Origin: Zonotrichia leucophrys gambelii
Lineage: Eukaryota > Chordata > Aves > Passeriformes > Passerellidae
Length of the DNA stretch: 64,000 nucleotides
Reading direction: 5' to 3'
Assembly: GCF_028769735.1 (NCBI RefSeq)
Contig: NC_088177.1
Coordinates: 21,241,599-21,305,598, forward strand
Shown here: positions 14,101 to 26,900 of the stretch, in pieces
Layout of the letters: every line of letters begins with the position of its first letter
Numbering within the stretch: position 1 is the stretch's first letter
The notes under the pieces: model-generated
Seen by the model: the letters and a program-made list of their open reading frames with translations, nothing else
What the model was told of the DNA's origin: nothing
The model's database searches: none
Position numbers and translations under genes: made by a program

Positions 14101-17100
14101 GGAGATAAGAGAACACAAATATTCCCACCATCAAAGGCAGAGGCTGTTTGCTATCTCAGATGCTTAGAGCCCCAGCACTAATTTGAATGCAGGTCCTTTA
14201 TCCTAGTGATCATCCTCACTAAACCTTCCCCTGTGAGCCACACAGGGCTTCTTTGCTATACAAAGGCAGTTACCTTCTGGATGAGAGCAACATTACTTTG
14301 CAAGGACTTGGTCACCCCGTTCTCATACAGTTTTCTCCTCATGTGGCTCTCTCCTGTATCCCCATTCAGGCTGGACTGGTACCTCAAGAGGGATTTCAGC
14401 ATTGTCTCAAAGGGATCCACTGAAAGCAGAGGAAACATCATTCAAAAGTCACACTACACAGGGCAGATTAAGACAGCAGCCTCTTTAATTAGATACTGCT
14501 ACTTCTGGGCAGTGAGCAAGGTGTGGCTCCTTCCCCTACAACAGCCTCTTTGGGGTGTCAAGTTTCTCTTGCTCAGTGTGGGCTGGTACCTCACAAAGTC
14601 TTTTTCCTGGGGCTGACTGCCATCCTGTGATCAGCTCCCCATGCAGAGTTTGCCTGCTGGCTCTACCAAGTAATTCTTCAGTAAAAATGCCTTCAGAGCT
14701 TGTTCCCTGTTTGCCAGTTCCCAGCTGGTTGTGCCATCGACTTGGTGACAAGAGTGAGTGTGGCATGGTCTTTCCACTTCTCCTCCAGCCTGACCTGCAG
14801 GCTCTTTAGCACATTCCCTTCGCATGTGGAGTGCCCTCCTGCCCTGAACATGGCCATGCACTCAGGACATACCAGCTCATGACAGACTTAGCCAGAGGCT
14901 GCTCCCGACACTCCTTCCCTTGTGTCACAGACACAGCAAGGTCTGTTTGATACCCTACTGCTCCTGCATCATTTCTCTCTAGGGCACTGAGTTCCCTCTT
15001 GAGGAGCTCTTCCCAAACTAGCACCTACCTGTCTGCCAGGGCTGCTCCAGAACAGAAGCTCTGAAGCTCCTACAGAAAACCACAGCCCACTACGGAATGC
15101 TTTCTACTGCTAACCTCCTTCTTTCCATCTTCAATCCTTCCACATAGACACTTGCATCAGTGTACAAACTAGACAAAACCACGTCACTTCCCAATCCATG
15201 ACTCATTTCAGGTAGATTTTTAACTCTGAATTTCACCACCAGGGACCTCTATTTAATAAATTTGCTGAAGGATATTATATGTCAATGCAAAACTGTGCAA
15301 TACAGCACGGCATATGTTTTTCCCTTTCTGTAAACCTTTTAGTGTGTCTTGTGGAACTGACAGAGTCTTTAAGGAGCTATTTGGAAGCAGCAATCAGGGT
15401 TTTCAAGAAGGATATTGTCACTGTTTATCACAGTCTGTTATTTCTCCCAGATGGAGAGTGAAACCTCTGAGGCATCAGAAAACATCAAGGCTGGGCTAGA
15501 CACATATGACTTTACCAGCTGTGGATGTATCTAGGATTCCCCACAGAGATTGGGGCCTCATTATGCTACCAGGCAAACTTACAAGAAGAGAAAATTCCCA
15601 CCTGCAGAGGACTTACTACCTAAAGACATAAAAGCAGCTAACGAGGCCAGAGGCATGAATATGGTAATCCCTCCCAAATGTTTTTCTCTCACATCTTTTC
15701 CCTTCCAATGTTTTAAGCTCTGCATCTCACCCTCTTTCCCACTCTGAATGACAAGGAGCACGAGCATGTGTCTTTTGGCAGAGCAGATGGTACCTGCGGC
15801 TCTCCACGTGGCGCAGGCTGTTATGTGCCTCTAGCTGCTGCTGACAATTCCTCCTCCAAGGTACTTTGTCATGGAGCTGCTATTGATGCCACAGATCCCT
15901 GCTGACTGGCACTGGCACAGCCAGGCACAATACCGGGCAGCCAGGAAGACACATGGCAGGTGGCAAAGCCCACACAGAAAATCCGGCAAGCAGAGGCATC
16001 CAGAGAGGCTGGAGGATGCTTAGAAGCAATGCCTGCTGAAACTGCAAAGTTTTCCTGCTGCATATGAAACTGCTGCATTAGCCACGGGCTCTGGGTGCTT
16101 TTCTGCCAATGTCCCTAGACTAAACTGGCAATCCCACACCACTGATACACACTGCTGTGCACTCAGGGCTGCAGAGCCCAGGCTGCCCTTTGGCTGAGGG
16201 CTGGCTCTGCCTCCTGCTGTATGCAAAGGGCTATTTCTGCACAGCTGTGGGAGGCCAGTGACTCCACAAGGCACAAACTGCCTCTGGAGAGAGCTCTGCT
16301 CTGCCAGCACTTACACAGACTTCATCCTTTGTCCTTGTCTTGGAAATGTCTCCAGGGTTACATTTTCACCCCTTCTAGTGACATATATCAAAATTTTCAC
16401 TGTTCTTTTCACTTACATGGAAATCTCCCCATCCCAAAAACCTCAGAGTGCTGGACACCATGCAAATAAATATACAGAAAAGATCTAACTGAGATTGAGC
16501 ACAACTGAACATCAGAGATAGAAGGGACCTCTGGACCTGCACAGTAAAATCCTCACAGAACAGCAGTGAAGTCCTGCTCAGACAGGCCAGGACCCATAGC
16601 TCCATCTCCAGCATTCAGTGTGCTTCAGGTTCATTGCCCCAAACCAAAAAAGCAACATCAACTCAGGAGAATTTTCCAAGTTGGTCTCTGAAGCCCCTGC
16701 TCCTGGCAATCCTGAATTAGTCCATCCTCTTCACATCCACATTGTTTGTAGGCCTGAACTGCTTCCTCAGAGCCACTCAGCGGAATCACCAGTACCAGCT
16801 ACAAAGTTTTACTTCCTTTGAATTCCCCTTGCAAATTAATCTCAACCAGGCTTTAAGAGGCCATGAAAACATACCAATTTCAAACACTGCTTGAAGCCTA
16901 AGGAAAAAGAGTCTCCTGGCATTGGAAATGTTTATAACTATGAATCCAATTAGTCCAGCTTCAAGGCTCTGATGAGAAATGCATTATCTGCACCTCTCTC
17001 TCTCTTCAAGAAGTTTGGCCATACCTGTGCCACACATATGAGAGGAGAGGAAACTTTGTCTGGAGCCAAATCCTGTATTTCAGCCTTGGAAACCAAATGT

Positions 17101-20100
17101 CAGGTATCTATGAAGATATGGATCCTCAGGCACTCTGACTGAGGAACAGTCACATGGCTGGGTTTTCAAGTGGGGATGAGGAGTCAGGAGTTGGATATAA
17201 TGCAGTCCACTGTGGGCTGTCTTCTGCCCCACAGCACTGTGTGCACAGCAGAGATATGGGCAAGACCTCATTTCCAATAAAACTACAGCAGAGATATGGA
17301 CAAGACATCATCTCCAATAAAATTATAGCAGAGATATGGGCAACACTTCATCTCCAACAAAACTCCAGCCTGCCCAGAGCCAGCTTGTGGCTGAGACCCA
17401 CTGCAACCCCTGTTCCCACTCACCAAGGGCATAGAAAGAGCTTTGCTACAGCTACTCAGCTCAGTTTATACCTCAATGCTTCAGGAAATATCACCTGTAA
17501 GATTCCTCACCCCTAATAAAGCTTGAGCACTTCTGGCAAACATCAGTGCTAAAAGGAAAGCAGTGATACAAGTAATATTGCTGCTCTTCCAGCTCCGAGG
17601 TTGTAAGAACTTTCCTTCTCAAGCATGTTGCCTTTATGAGGATCCCTTCAGAAGCTCTTTCTTCGTCTGGGCTGAACACACTTTCCCTGGCTTCTCCTGC
17701 ACAACAGCCTTCCCGCTCCTCCAGGAGCACTGGCAGCCTTTATTTGCACTTGCTTTATTCAAAATCATGCCTGAGTATAGAGGTCAGAGCCACACACAGG
17801 ACTCCAAGTCTGACTCATGCTCATTTTGTGCAAAAGTCCTCTCTTTACTGAAAACCCATGACTCAATATAACCTTTTTTTTTCCATGGCCATGTCATCCC
17901 ATAGGCAATTCATGCAGCTCAATTTTTCTCCTCCTGCTCCTGTTCCTGCTATCCCAACCTTCAGGGATATCCATCTCACTCTGCTGCCCTGTGCCAACAA
18001 AGGCTTCCAGGATAATGCCAGCAGGGTAGGACACTAACATAAGATGGAGTATTTCATGTCCCCAACACTGCATTTCACTTTTCAAGACAATCTAGCCTTG
18101 ATCCCCCTTCCAAGTACCAGTCCAGTATTTATCAGTATCCAAGCAAATTCTGAACTGAATCCCTGACATAAACACAGTTTTATCACTTTATTTGTCTAAA
18201 AATCTAATTATCAAAGTACAACGTGCATTTCCCATTTATCCCCCATGCTTAAAAAAATATGTTTAGCCATTGGCATAGCAGGATACTAGGCCAGTCTGTA
18301 GCTGCCTGGGTCACCTAATTTCCTGCACTTAAGTTCAGGCACTGTATTTCTCTTTTTCCAATACTCAGATCCTCCAAAATTCAGAACATTTATGAGAACT
18401 TGCCTGTGCAGGGGCCTGTCACCACTTCTCTGAGCTTTGAAAAAGTGACTGTCTGCTTAATTTCTTCCAAACACACTTGAGAGCATTCAGATCTCTCAGG
18501 GTGGTTTTCCACCTTCTGGAGTGTCATCGTTATCCACTGTGTCTTGCTGATCCTTGTTAACTCCCACTCCTTTCCCAGATTGTCACCATTTCTTTTTCTG
18601 ATTCTGTCAGGCAACTGTACATGAAGTTTACCCCTCACGACCCCAGCACAAAGTGAGCTGAGCTCTCTGCCTGTGCCTAAAGACAGCCTACAGGGTCAAG
18701 TCAGAGGTGTGCACCCAGCACCTCTGTCAACCTTCCAAAGTAAAACTGGGAAAGCAAGAGATTGAACCCAAGCACCAACTGAGTTAACTTATCAAGTGTG
18801 ATAACCTTAGGAAGCAAAATGCCCACCTAAGAGGTTTGGACCATAAATTAAAATACTCTCTCATGACTAAGATAGTCAACTCAGCTACCAGCATCACCAT
18901 CCACTTCCAAGACTGGAAGATCATTAAAGGTTTTCACTACAAAATTCTACACACCAAAAGAAACATGAAAGGTAAAGAACTTCTCCAAATAATAGTTTGA
19001 AAAATCTCCATGTTGAACCATACAAGGCTGTTATCACAAACTAGCAGACCTGTTTTCAGACTTAATTTATCAAAGTTACCTCCTAAACTGTATTTCAAAC
19101 TGCTTTTAAAATGTATGCCAAGTGGCTACAGGATGTTCATCTTGCTCTATCAAGTGACTAATGAGCATGATGCTTTTCCTGAATGTTTGCCTGTAGAGAG
19201 ATGGTAAAAGACACAAGCGTACTGATTTCCTGATGGCCACTGAACAGCAGTAACCCTTGGTCACTGATACTCAAGCTCAGTAAGCAGGACCAAAGTCATA
19301 CCTGAACCACCATGTCAGTTAAAAAGCCTCATTTTCTTTCAATGTAGAATGAAACCCCAACTTCCTTTGATGCCCAGTGAGGCCAGAACAAATGGACTCA
19401 AAAGACAAGGTAAAAGACACTTACACAACCGGTTGGGGTTAACATGCTGTTTCAGGAGATCGATGGAGCCGAGGCTGACAACAAGACGCCTTCCAAACCA
19501 GAAGGAGACCAGTGGCCCATATTTCTCATGAAGGTTGACAAGAAACTCATGTAAGCTGCTGCTGGCAATGATATCTGGCAGGTTGCCATCCCTGAGAAAC
19601 ACACAGGATTTCTGGTCATGAATAGCATCCTCTGCCAACGCTGAACTTCACCAATGTGGAGACAGAAACCACTTACTTTTCGTCAGTTGGAGCCAGCCCA
19701 GGGATACCTGATGCTTGCCTAGATGCCTAGAGTAAAAGGAAATGCATCAGTTTACGTGAACTTCAGATTTTATACAGGTCCCACACCTTTCCGGCAGGAG
19801 AGATGAATTTTCCACACCAATACTACTAAACTACTTACAAACATGTAACAGGAGCTGGGTATGCTACATCTGCAGGCTTTAAACCTGCTAAGCCGATAAA
19901 CCTCAACTGTATGCCTGGCGCCACTGGCTAAACCAGGATTATTCATCTGGTTAGATCAAAGATGTCTGCGTAAAGATTTAAAGGGTCAAGTTTGCAATGA
20001 GGGGTATTACACACTGATTTGCCCTGGAGGCCTGCAAAAATAAAAGGCGAGCAGACGACCGCGCCTTTGGAAAGCAGGATTCATCCCGGAGCCCGTAAGG

Positions 20101-20408
20101 CAGGAGGAGTGCCGGGACTGCGCTGTCCCGGGAACGCCCTGCCCGCAGCTTCTCCCGCAGGCCCCTGCCACGTCCCGTCCGGCCCCGGGCTGCGGGCCGG
20201 GGGCACCGCCCGGGCCCAGGGGCTGCGACGGGCCCGGGGCTGCCTCGGCCCCGCGGCCGCTCGCTCTCCGCCCGCCTGCACCGGGGCCGGGCCGGGCCGT
20301 GCCGGGCGCCCCCCGCCCCATGGCCGGCAGCATTACCGGGTACAGGTAGAGCACGGCGCCCACGAGGATGAGCAGGAAAGTGACGGCGAAGATGGCGAAG
20401 TCCAGCAT
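5183..20408 (-). CDS. CYP20A1: CYP20A1, cytochrome P450 family 20 (13 exons, complete)
   Basis: Orphan cytochrome P450, expected in the endoplasmic reticulum membrane; no physiological substrate is established for this family. Exons in transcript order: 20337-20408, 19677-19726, 19425-19591, 14274-14419, 13457-13624, 12709-12787, 10957-11072, 10490-10544, 8972-9092, 8025-8136, 7358-7422, 5503-5592, 5183-5333. They sum to 1392 nt, or 463 residues plus TAA, close to the 462 I recall for human, and all phases agree. Residues 1-24 (MLDFAIFAVTFLL...) form the membrane anchor. The K-helix ExxR is E333-T-V-R336. The probable haem cysteine is C410 in GSQECPEL, which lacks the usual Phe, Arg and second Gly. 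The I-helix (AGCVIT, 277-282) lacks the acid-Thr pair. Exon 7 ends in a weak GTCTGT donor. The start is chosen by match to the family N-terminus. Confidence 0.97.
6017..6041. repeat. TGTGTA-type microsatellite
   Basis: A short tandem run of gtgtgt/atgtgt units in the penultimate coding intron region of CYP20A1 (upstream of exon 12 on the minus strand). It is a simple repeat with no coding overlap. Confidence 0.8.
9721..9767 (+). mobile_element. CR1 LINE fragment, 3' end
   Basis: The segment contains ttggacttgatgatcctt, then ccttccaactcagaatatt, and finishes in the repeated ATTCTGTG octamer that marks the 3' terminus of avian CR1 retrotransposons. Only the last 50 bases or so are recognisable, as expected for a 5'-truncated copy. 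It lies in the CYP20A1 intron between exons 8 and 9, antisense to that gene. This remnant is one reason to call the genome avian. Confidence 0.85.
12139..12178. repeat. Intronic 17-bp hairpin
   Basis: The arms 12139-12155 and 12162-12178 are reverse complements over 17 bases with one position that becomes a G-U pair in one RNA orientation; the loop is 6 nt. It lies in the CYP20A1 intron between exons 6 and 7, in AT-rich sequence. It is too short for a standard microRNA precursor. Confidence 0.75.
16505..16600 (-). mobile_element. Possible degraded CR1 fragment
   Basis: The phrase agaagggacctctgga followed by cctgctcagacaggccagg resembles the reverse-strand CR1 3' region, but the intervening spacing is poor and no terminal octamers are visible. 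It sits in the CYP20A1 intron between exons 3 and 4. The call is weak and could be chance similarity. Confidence 0.3.
17248..17367. repeat. Three-copy 40-bp tandem repeat
   Basis: Units begin at 17248, 17288 and 17328, each opening with gcagagatatg and ending near aaaact. Copies differ at a handful of positions (for example gggcaagacc, ggacaagaca, gggcaacact). The array lies in the large CYP20A1 intron between exons 3 and 4. Because 40 is not a multiple of three, the open frame running through it is accidental. Confidence 0.9.
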
Positions 20409-20960
20409 GGCCAGGCCGGGGCGGCGGAGCGGCGGCGGCTCGGCCCCACCCCGGGGCCGCCGGCGGGGCAGGAAGGGGCGGACCGGACTGGGCAGGGAGC
20501 AGCGCTCGGCTTGGCTCGGCTCGGCATGGGGAGCCCGCGGCGCCTGCTGCTGATCTCCAACTCCACCCTGCCCGGAGGGGGGTACCTGGGCCACTGCCAG
20601 CAGCACATCCAGAGCTTCCTAGGGCAGTAAGCGCCGTGCGGGGCTGCGGGAGCACTCGGCCCCCGCCTCCGCCGCGCCCACCGCTCTCTCCCCTCTCTCC
20701 TCTCCCAGGAACGTGAGGCGGGTGCTGTTCATCCCCTACGCCCTGCACGACCGCGACGCCTACGCCCGCACGGCCAGGGAGAAGTTTGAAAGCCTGGGTA
20801 AGGCCGACCCGGCAGCGGCGGCCACGCCGGCTGTGCCCGGGGCTGCCGGGCCGGTACCGGGCACGGGGAGCGGGCTGTGGGCACGCTGGCTGGGCTGCTG
20901 CGGTACGGGCAGCAAGGGCAGTGAGCAGCAGGAGTCGGCTGCGGACTTCTGCCTGGAAAG
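20040..20960. promoter_or_regulatory. CpG island spanning both first exons
   Basis: GC content and CpG density rise sharply here compared with the AT-rich flanks. The island covers the first exons of CYP20A1 (minus) and of the S51 dipeptidase (plus) and part of their first introns. This is the usual signature of a constitutively active, unmethylated vertebrate promoter. Edges are judged by eye. Confidence 0.9.
20409..20525. promoter_or_regulatory. Shared head-to-head promoter of CYP20A1 and the S51 dipeptidase
   Basis: Only 117 bp separate the two ATG codons, so both 5' UTRs and core promoter elements must lie in or overlap this stretch and the neighbouring first exons. No TATA box is seen. 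Two GGGGCGG GC boxes (Sp1/KLF type) occur at 20418-20424 and 20475-20481. The dipeptidase ATG has a fair initiation context (G at -3, G at +4). Transcription start sites cannot be placed without RNA data, and the two transcripts may overlap in antisense at their 5' ends. Confidence 0.88.
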
Positions 20961-23900
20961 AGATGTTTTAGAGGTCTCCAGAAGAAATCTTGCTGCAAAC
21001 ACTTCTGCTCACTCCAGAGAAGATGATTTTATTCTTAACTATTAAGTGGCATCTTTTTATCCTTCTTAATCACATGAGGGAACATTTCTTCCCATATATC
21101 TTAAACCTCTGCTCAAGCCATGGTTGTAAGTGAAGACCATTACTTAAAGCACATCAAGGAGCCGGATAGTTCCATGATGGACAGCAGCTGAACTTTGCTT
21201 GGAGCAAAGATCTCTGCAGAGTCTACAGCAGCACCTCCACCTAGCATCTATCACTGTTAAGGGTAACTTTGGAGCTGTTAGTGTAGTAATAATCAGTACT
21301 CACTTGGCTGGGCAGCACACTTTGCTCCCTGACTTGCAGGAAGATTGCTGCTATCAAATACCTATGTTCTTCTGTCTCTCTTGACACTTCTGTACTCAGT
21401 GAACCCCGGCAAGGCAAACCTATCAAAGTCAGACATTTGAACAGAAACAATACTCAGATCAGGTATTTGCACAAGAAGTGCTAGAACCAACACATCCTGT
21501 CAGATTTTAGCATAGCCAAGCTGAGAACTAACAGCTTTTTCCTCATTTTCTAGTTATCTGGTAATGCTCAGGAGGATACTGTGCCTCAGCCTGCACCTGC
21601 TGAGTGAAATGTTCTGCTCCTAGAAACTGAGTGCATATCTCCACAAAACAAGTATTTCCTTTTGTACAGCTGTATTAGCCCTGCACTAATATAGGGTGTA
21701 CACTCTGTTTTACGTTGTAGAGTTCTCTGAAATTTCCCTGGTTGAGATATTTGGCTCAGGGTTGGAGGAGGTGGGCAGGGAGGGATTGAACATATCCCAT
21801 TCTTCCACCAAACTTTCATATTAAAAGGTAAATACTTTTTCATTTAAGGTTATGGGCTGGACAGCATTCATGAATCTTGTGATCCAGTGGAAGCTGTAAG
21901 GAAATCTGAAGCAATATTTATTGGTAAGATTTACTTCTTAGTCCCCAGTGAAGGTTTATATAGGGCACCGGATTAGTCCTGCTCAGAGGTGGCACTGAAG
22001 ACCAACAATTAAGCAGTTAGGCCTAGTAATTAGAAACTACAGAAGACAGTAATTAGGAGCTCTAAGACTCTAAATTTAGTGGTGGGCTGGGAAGTAGATT
22101 TATTAATGGAACTTTATCTCCAGTAAATTTCAAATTATTATTTTGAACAGTACTTCAGTGTAAAAACATGATCATAGCAGCTGTATTATCACTTTAGCAA
22201 GCCCAAGAAGTTCTAGTCCTAATAGCATGGTCCTGGGTATTGGAAGAGAGGTCACTGTCAGACAGTGGCAGCCTTACAAGAATGACTCAGGGCATGCCCA
22301 TGGCCTGCCCAGTGACCATTCCTCTGAAGCTTCTGGTTTTACTACTTCTCAAAGCAGGATACTGCCCCTGAGTAGAGCATAGAATTTGTAGTGCCTGCTG
22401 AGTTTAATTGAAGGCTTCAATTAAAACTGATGGTGAAAGCATGCTAAATAAGCTGAACTTTGTTTCTGCAGGAGGTGGGAACACATTCCGTCTCCTGAAA
22501 GCTCTTTATGACAACTGTCTGATACATGAGATCAGGAAAAGAGTTCTTGAGGTAAAACTACAGATTCTGGCCAAGTCTGAATGGCTCGATCTCATGCATG
22601 AGCTTTTGTTCAGACAAGTCCAAGCTGATTCTGCATTTTTGTCTCTAATACACTTCAGATGTTGAGCCATCTCAAACAACCTGGTGAACTGAAAACCACG
22701 GCCAAATAAGGCTGTCACTGAGTCACTGAAAAGACTTAAGGTGTCAGCAGTCTATCTTCCTAGAGCAGTTTTCTAGATGCTAGATTGCAAGCCCTTGGGA
22801 TGTACAATACTACATGGAACCCTAGAAGCAAACCACTCAAAATGCCAGTCAGAAGACCAGTGCAGGATTTAATCTGTGTCCAGAAACACTGTTTTTCAGC
22901 TTGAGATGTCCACTTCATATCTTGTTGATACAGATGTGTTCATGTTGCAGTTGTCTGCTGATAAACTGGTGATAAAGTTGGATCCATATGTGCCTTTTAG
23001 CCAGTGTCCTGTTGATGTTGAAAATTACGTAATTCTTGTATCTCCTTGGAACTGAGAGGTGTGAGTGCCATTGAGCTCCTCTGGTCAGCAGCACCAGTCC
23101 AGCTGGTGAATCTCATAAGGCACAGCAAAGATACACCATCTCTGGAGGAGAACAGAAGCAAGGTGTTCCCTAGCAATGTGGAACTGCAAATGACTTTACA
23201 CAGATTTATACAAGCCACAGTAAGGCCAGCTGCCAAGAATAAAGGTTAGCTAGGCTTATCTTAATATATAGAAATTCATCATCTGTTTTGGGAATGAAAG
23301 CCAGAAAATGTCCAAATGCCAGTTAAGTTTGGATAACTACTTGGTTATATTACCACCAGTTGTCTCAAGACAGCTCTGTTTTCACAAATTGCTCAGGATT
23401 ACCTGTACACTTGCATATTTGTGTGGCATTCTTCTGTGTACAGCATAGTACTCATAGCTAAACAGTGCTAAACTGGTCATGGTTCTAAGTTGATGCTGTG
23501 ACAACACTGCACTGAGCTTCTGATGGCCTGCTCTCTCCAGAAGCTACTTAAAAGCCAGTTCAGATACTTCCTTTAACTGCAATAGAAGCAAAACTCTCCT
23601 CTTAATAGCAAAGTTCACCATGCACTGACAGCCTGGTAAATTCTGTCTTGGGGGATCACAGAGCTGTGAGTACAAGGCAGGCAGCAGTTAGTTCTCTGAC
23701 ACGGAGAAGCTACTGCCCACCTCAGAATCTGAATTCTTGTTCTGCTTTTCACCTGTAAACTTACCAATGAGAGGAGCTGGAAGCACTAAATCTGATCTGA
23801 CTGATGGGTTTCTGAGATTGATAGAAGATGGTATAAAATTGAGTTCCTAGTTGTGGTGCTGCAGACTGATCATTGCTTTTGTCTTTCAGGATGGGATTCC

Positions 23901-26900
23901 TTACATGGGATCCAGCGCAGGAACCAATGTTGCCACTGTCAGCATCAATACCACCAATGACATGCCAATTGTTTATCCACCTTCCCTGCAGGCTCTAGGA
24001 TTAGTTCCTTTTAATATTAACCCTCACTACCTGGACCCAGACATTAAAAGAACTCACATGGGTGTAAGTGAAGCACACCAGAACTAAGACAGTAACTAGG
24101 GTGTGGAGGAGTAAAAATAGTGTGCATTTCTGAGGCCTTACAAAGCTATAGAATGTCAAACAGCTGCTCCCTAGGGAAACTGGAAATGCCAATGAGGCAG
24201 TAACACTTCACTTCCTCTAAAACTTAACTTTGCTTGGGAAGAGGAGTTGGCAGGAGTATTACTGAACAAAGTGTTTTTCACAAACAGAAGCTCTGCAATG
24301 TCTGAAATACTGTTGAAATGCTGGCTATCTGGCATGGAATGGGGGAATTAAAAAAGAAAAGATAAACCTGAAGTTTTAAGATGCAAAGCACTGGTTCTGG
24401 AAAGTTCTGTCTTACCTGCTGCTTGGGAAGCCCTAACTTAAACATACATTAAGAGGCTTAAATATCTAAAGGTCTGAAGAAACAATCAGAACAGAGATGT
24501 TGTGTAAGAAATACTTGGGCACTGGTGTCCTTGCAGGGAGCACAGCCTGTAATGTCCAGGTACAGAGCAAGCACATGCACCAGTACAGCTGAAAGAAAAA
24601 CACTTCAGCCATCAAGCACAAAGACAGATCTCCATACAGTGGGGAGGAGCCCCTTCTTGAAATAGCACGTCAGCTAATTCCTGAGGGAACAATCTGTATA
24701 GTGGATCTTTTAACAACCTAAACACTTTCCTCCTTGTAATCAAAATTCTTGGTTAGAGGAAGTATTAAGAGTTAGGGAACAATGAAGATGGTGGATGCTT
24801 CTAGATGGGTGAAGAGATGGGTGTGCTTCTAGAATTTAGATGAAGTTGTAGGTATTCATTTCATCAGTTTGTCACTAGATTAGCAGGCAGTCTTTTCCCT
24901 ATAAATAACTTCTTTCTCTCAGAGGAGGGTGGAAGCCCTGTGCTGTACCAAGTCCCTGCTGTGTTCCTATGTTTTTATTTCTTTACTGTTGCTCAGTTTA
25001 GCAGCAAACCTCAGGAAACATGACACAGCTGTTCACAGAAGGAAATTCTTCAGTGTAATACCTACTTGAAGACAAACAAGCAAATACTTAATCACTGAAA
25101 ATCCATGATTCACTACTCTCTTTCACAAAGGTTGCACCTCAGGCATTTGCTTCTACCAATTTCCTGGTAGTATTAGTACTATCTCTGCACACAGAGATAG
25201 TACTAATTAAAAAAAACCTCATGGATTAATTGAGTGGAAGTAAGTTTTGAGGTTTTTCAGGGTTGGGATTGTGTGAGTTCTGTTTGATCAACCTGCAGTA
25301 ACTTGTTGCTAGTGATAAAGGGTAAAACACACATCTATTAAATAGAGTCAATCCGGCCATCCCATTCTGCTTGAGGGGAAGTGCCTGCTTTGTTTAATGT
25401 CATGTTGCCTGGATAGCTCCAAGTCCTTACCTTATGACCTCGGAAGCTAAATCTGTGCTCATTATTGCAGGAGACAAGAGAGGAAAGAATCCACCAGTAC
25501 CACGAAGAACCAAACACCCCTCCAGTTCTGGTGAGTACTAGCTCTCCATCAGGAAGCTGGAGCATGATAAACATTTTAAATGCATTCATGCTAGCTCTCA
25601 GTGTGGGTTCTTTGCCTGTCAAGCCTTAAAATTCCCTGGATTGGAATGCTAATTGTATTCTTGCTAAGAGCTTGAGCCTTGGATATTGCTCATTGTAGAA
25701 AATGGATTGGGGCCAATGAAATGCATACTCCTGTTAGTGTTGCTCAACACTATTTTTAGGCAGCAGTCACTGGCCACCAAATATTGGGTGTTGGGGGTGG
25801 TGTGCATGCAGATGGTACAAAACTCCCCCTTAATCTTTTTGAAGATACTCTTAACTTTAATCTCTGTAATAGTTTCTGAATTTGCACATTCAATAGTGTA
25901 TACATAATTTCATTATATCTGTCAGGGGAATTGGGACCTCTGTGTTTCCTGTCCCTGTGTTTGATCTTGTACTATAAATGTTGTGCACTAACAAATCCAC
26001 TGGCTGTTGCTCAACCCAAACTGGATCTAAGAATAACTATGGGAAAAACCAGTTTCCTCTCCTCCTTAATGATTTCTCCTTTAAGAGTGAAAAATGAATA
26101 AACAAGAAAATCAACTTCTAAAACAAGATAACTCACCTATTTTTGTCTTTACCTCTTTGTTAGGTAAATGAGAAGGTTTAGTCTGTAGTCATGGTGCCAC
26201 TGAGACTGGCCTGCTTGTGACAAGCATTCTACCCTTCCACATAGCTTGAAAATAAGTTTAAATGTTTCTGCCTCCCCCAGGGCTTGCGGGAAGGTACGAT
26301 GCTGTTAGTGGAAGGAGATAACGCCACGCTGCAAGGAGTGACAGGAGCACGTCTGTTTTTGAGGTAAATGCATCACTTGAATTGATATCCTCCTTCAGAC
26401 AGAAAGGAAGAGAGGTTTCTGTTAAACTCCTGGCACATGGTGCCTCTCCCCCCACCAGAAGTTACTTAATCCCTTGGTTCCATTTCTCTTTGGAGAAAAT
26501 GTGAGTATTGTTTAATGCTCCAGAGGAGCCAGCAGCATGACAGCACTGCAAAGGATGTCTGACTAACCCAGTGTGTGCTCTAGCACTGCATCCATTGCTG
26601 CTTATGTTTCCAAATTCTAAACAAGAGCCCCAATAGTCAGCTCCTTTATCGAAAGCCAGGGAGATGCCAATTTGGCCCTAATGCACTCAACTCCAGAACA
26701 AGGGAATCCATATCTAGAATTACATGGACTTTATTGAGAAATCTAAAATGCATGTGACATGATGGAATCAACTCTGCTTGTTCAGAATAAGGGTGCCTTG
26801 ATCTATCCCTAGTAACAGACAGGAGCAGAGTAGTCCCACCTCCCATTAAAGCTCACAGCATGGTTTCTCTTGTTTGCAGGGGTAAGAAACCAACTGAACA

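Noticed and set aside
14256..14861. Overlapping open frames on both strands in CYP20A1 intron and exon 4
   Set aside because: Only 14274-14419 on the minus strand matches a known exon; the rest are shadow or intronic frames.
17154..17516. Plus-strand frame across the 40-bp repeat as a repeat protein
   Set aside because: The repeat unit is not a multiple of three, so the copies are read in different frames, and there is no supporting gene context.
19978..20748. Long Pro/Ala/Arg-rich open frames on both strands of the CpG island
   Set aside because: High GC removes stop codons by chance. Only the short first-exon segments of CYP20A1 (20337-20408) and the dipeptidase (20526-20626, 20709-20797) match proteins.
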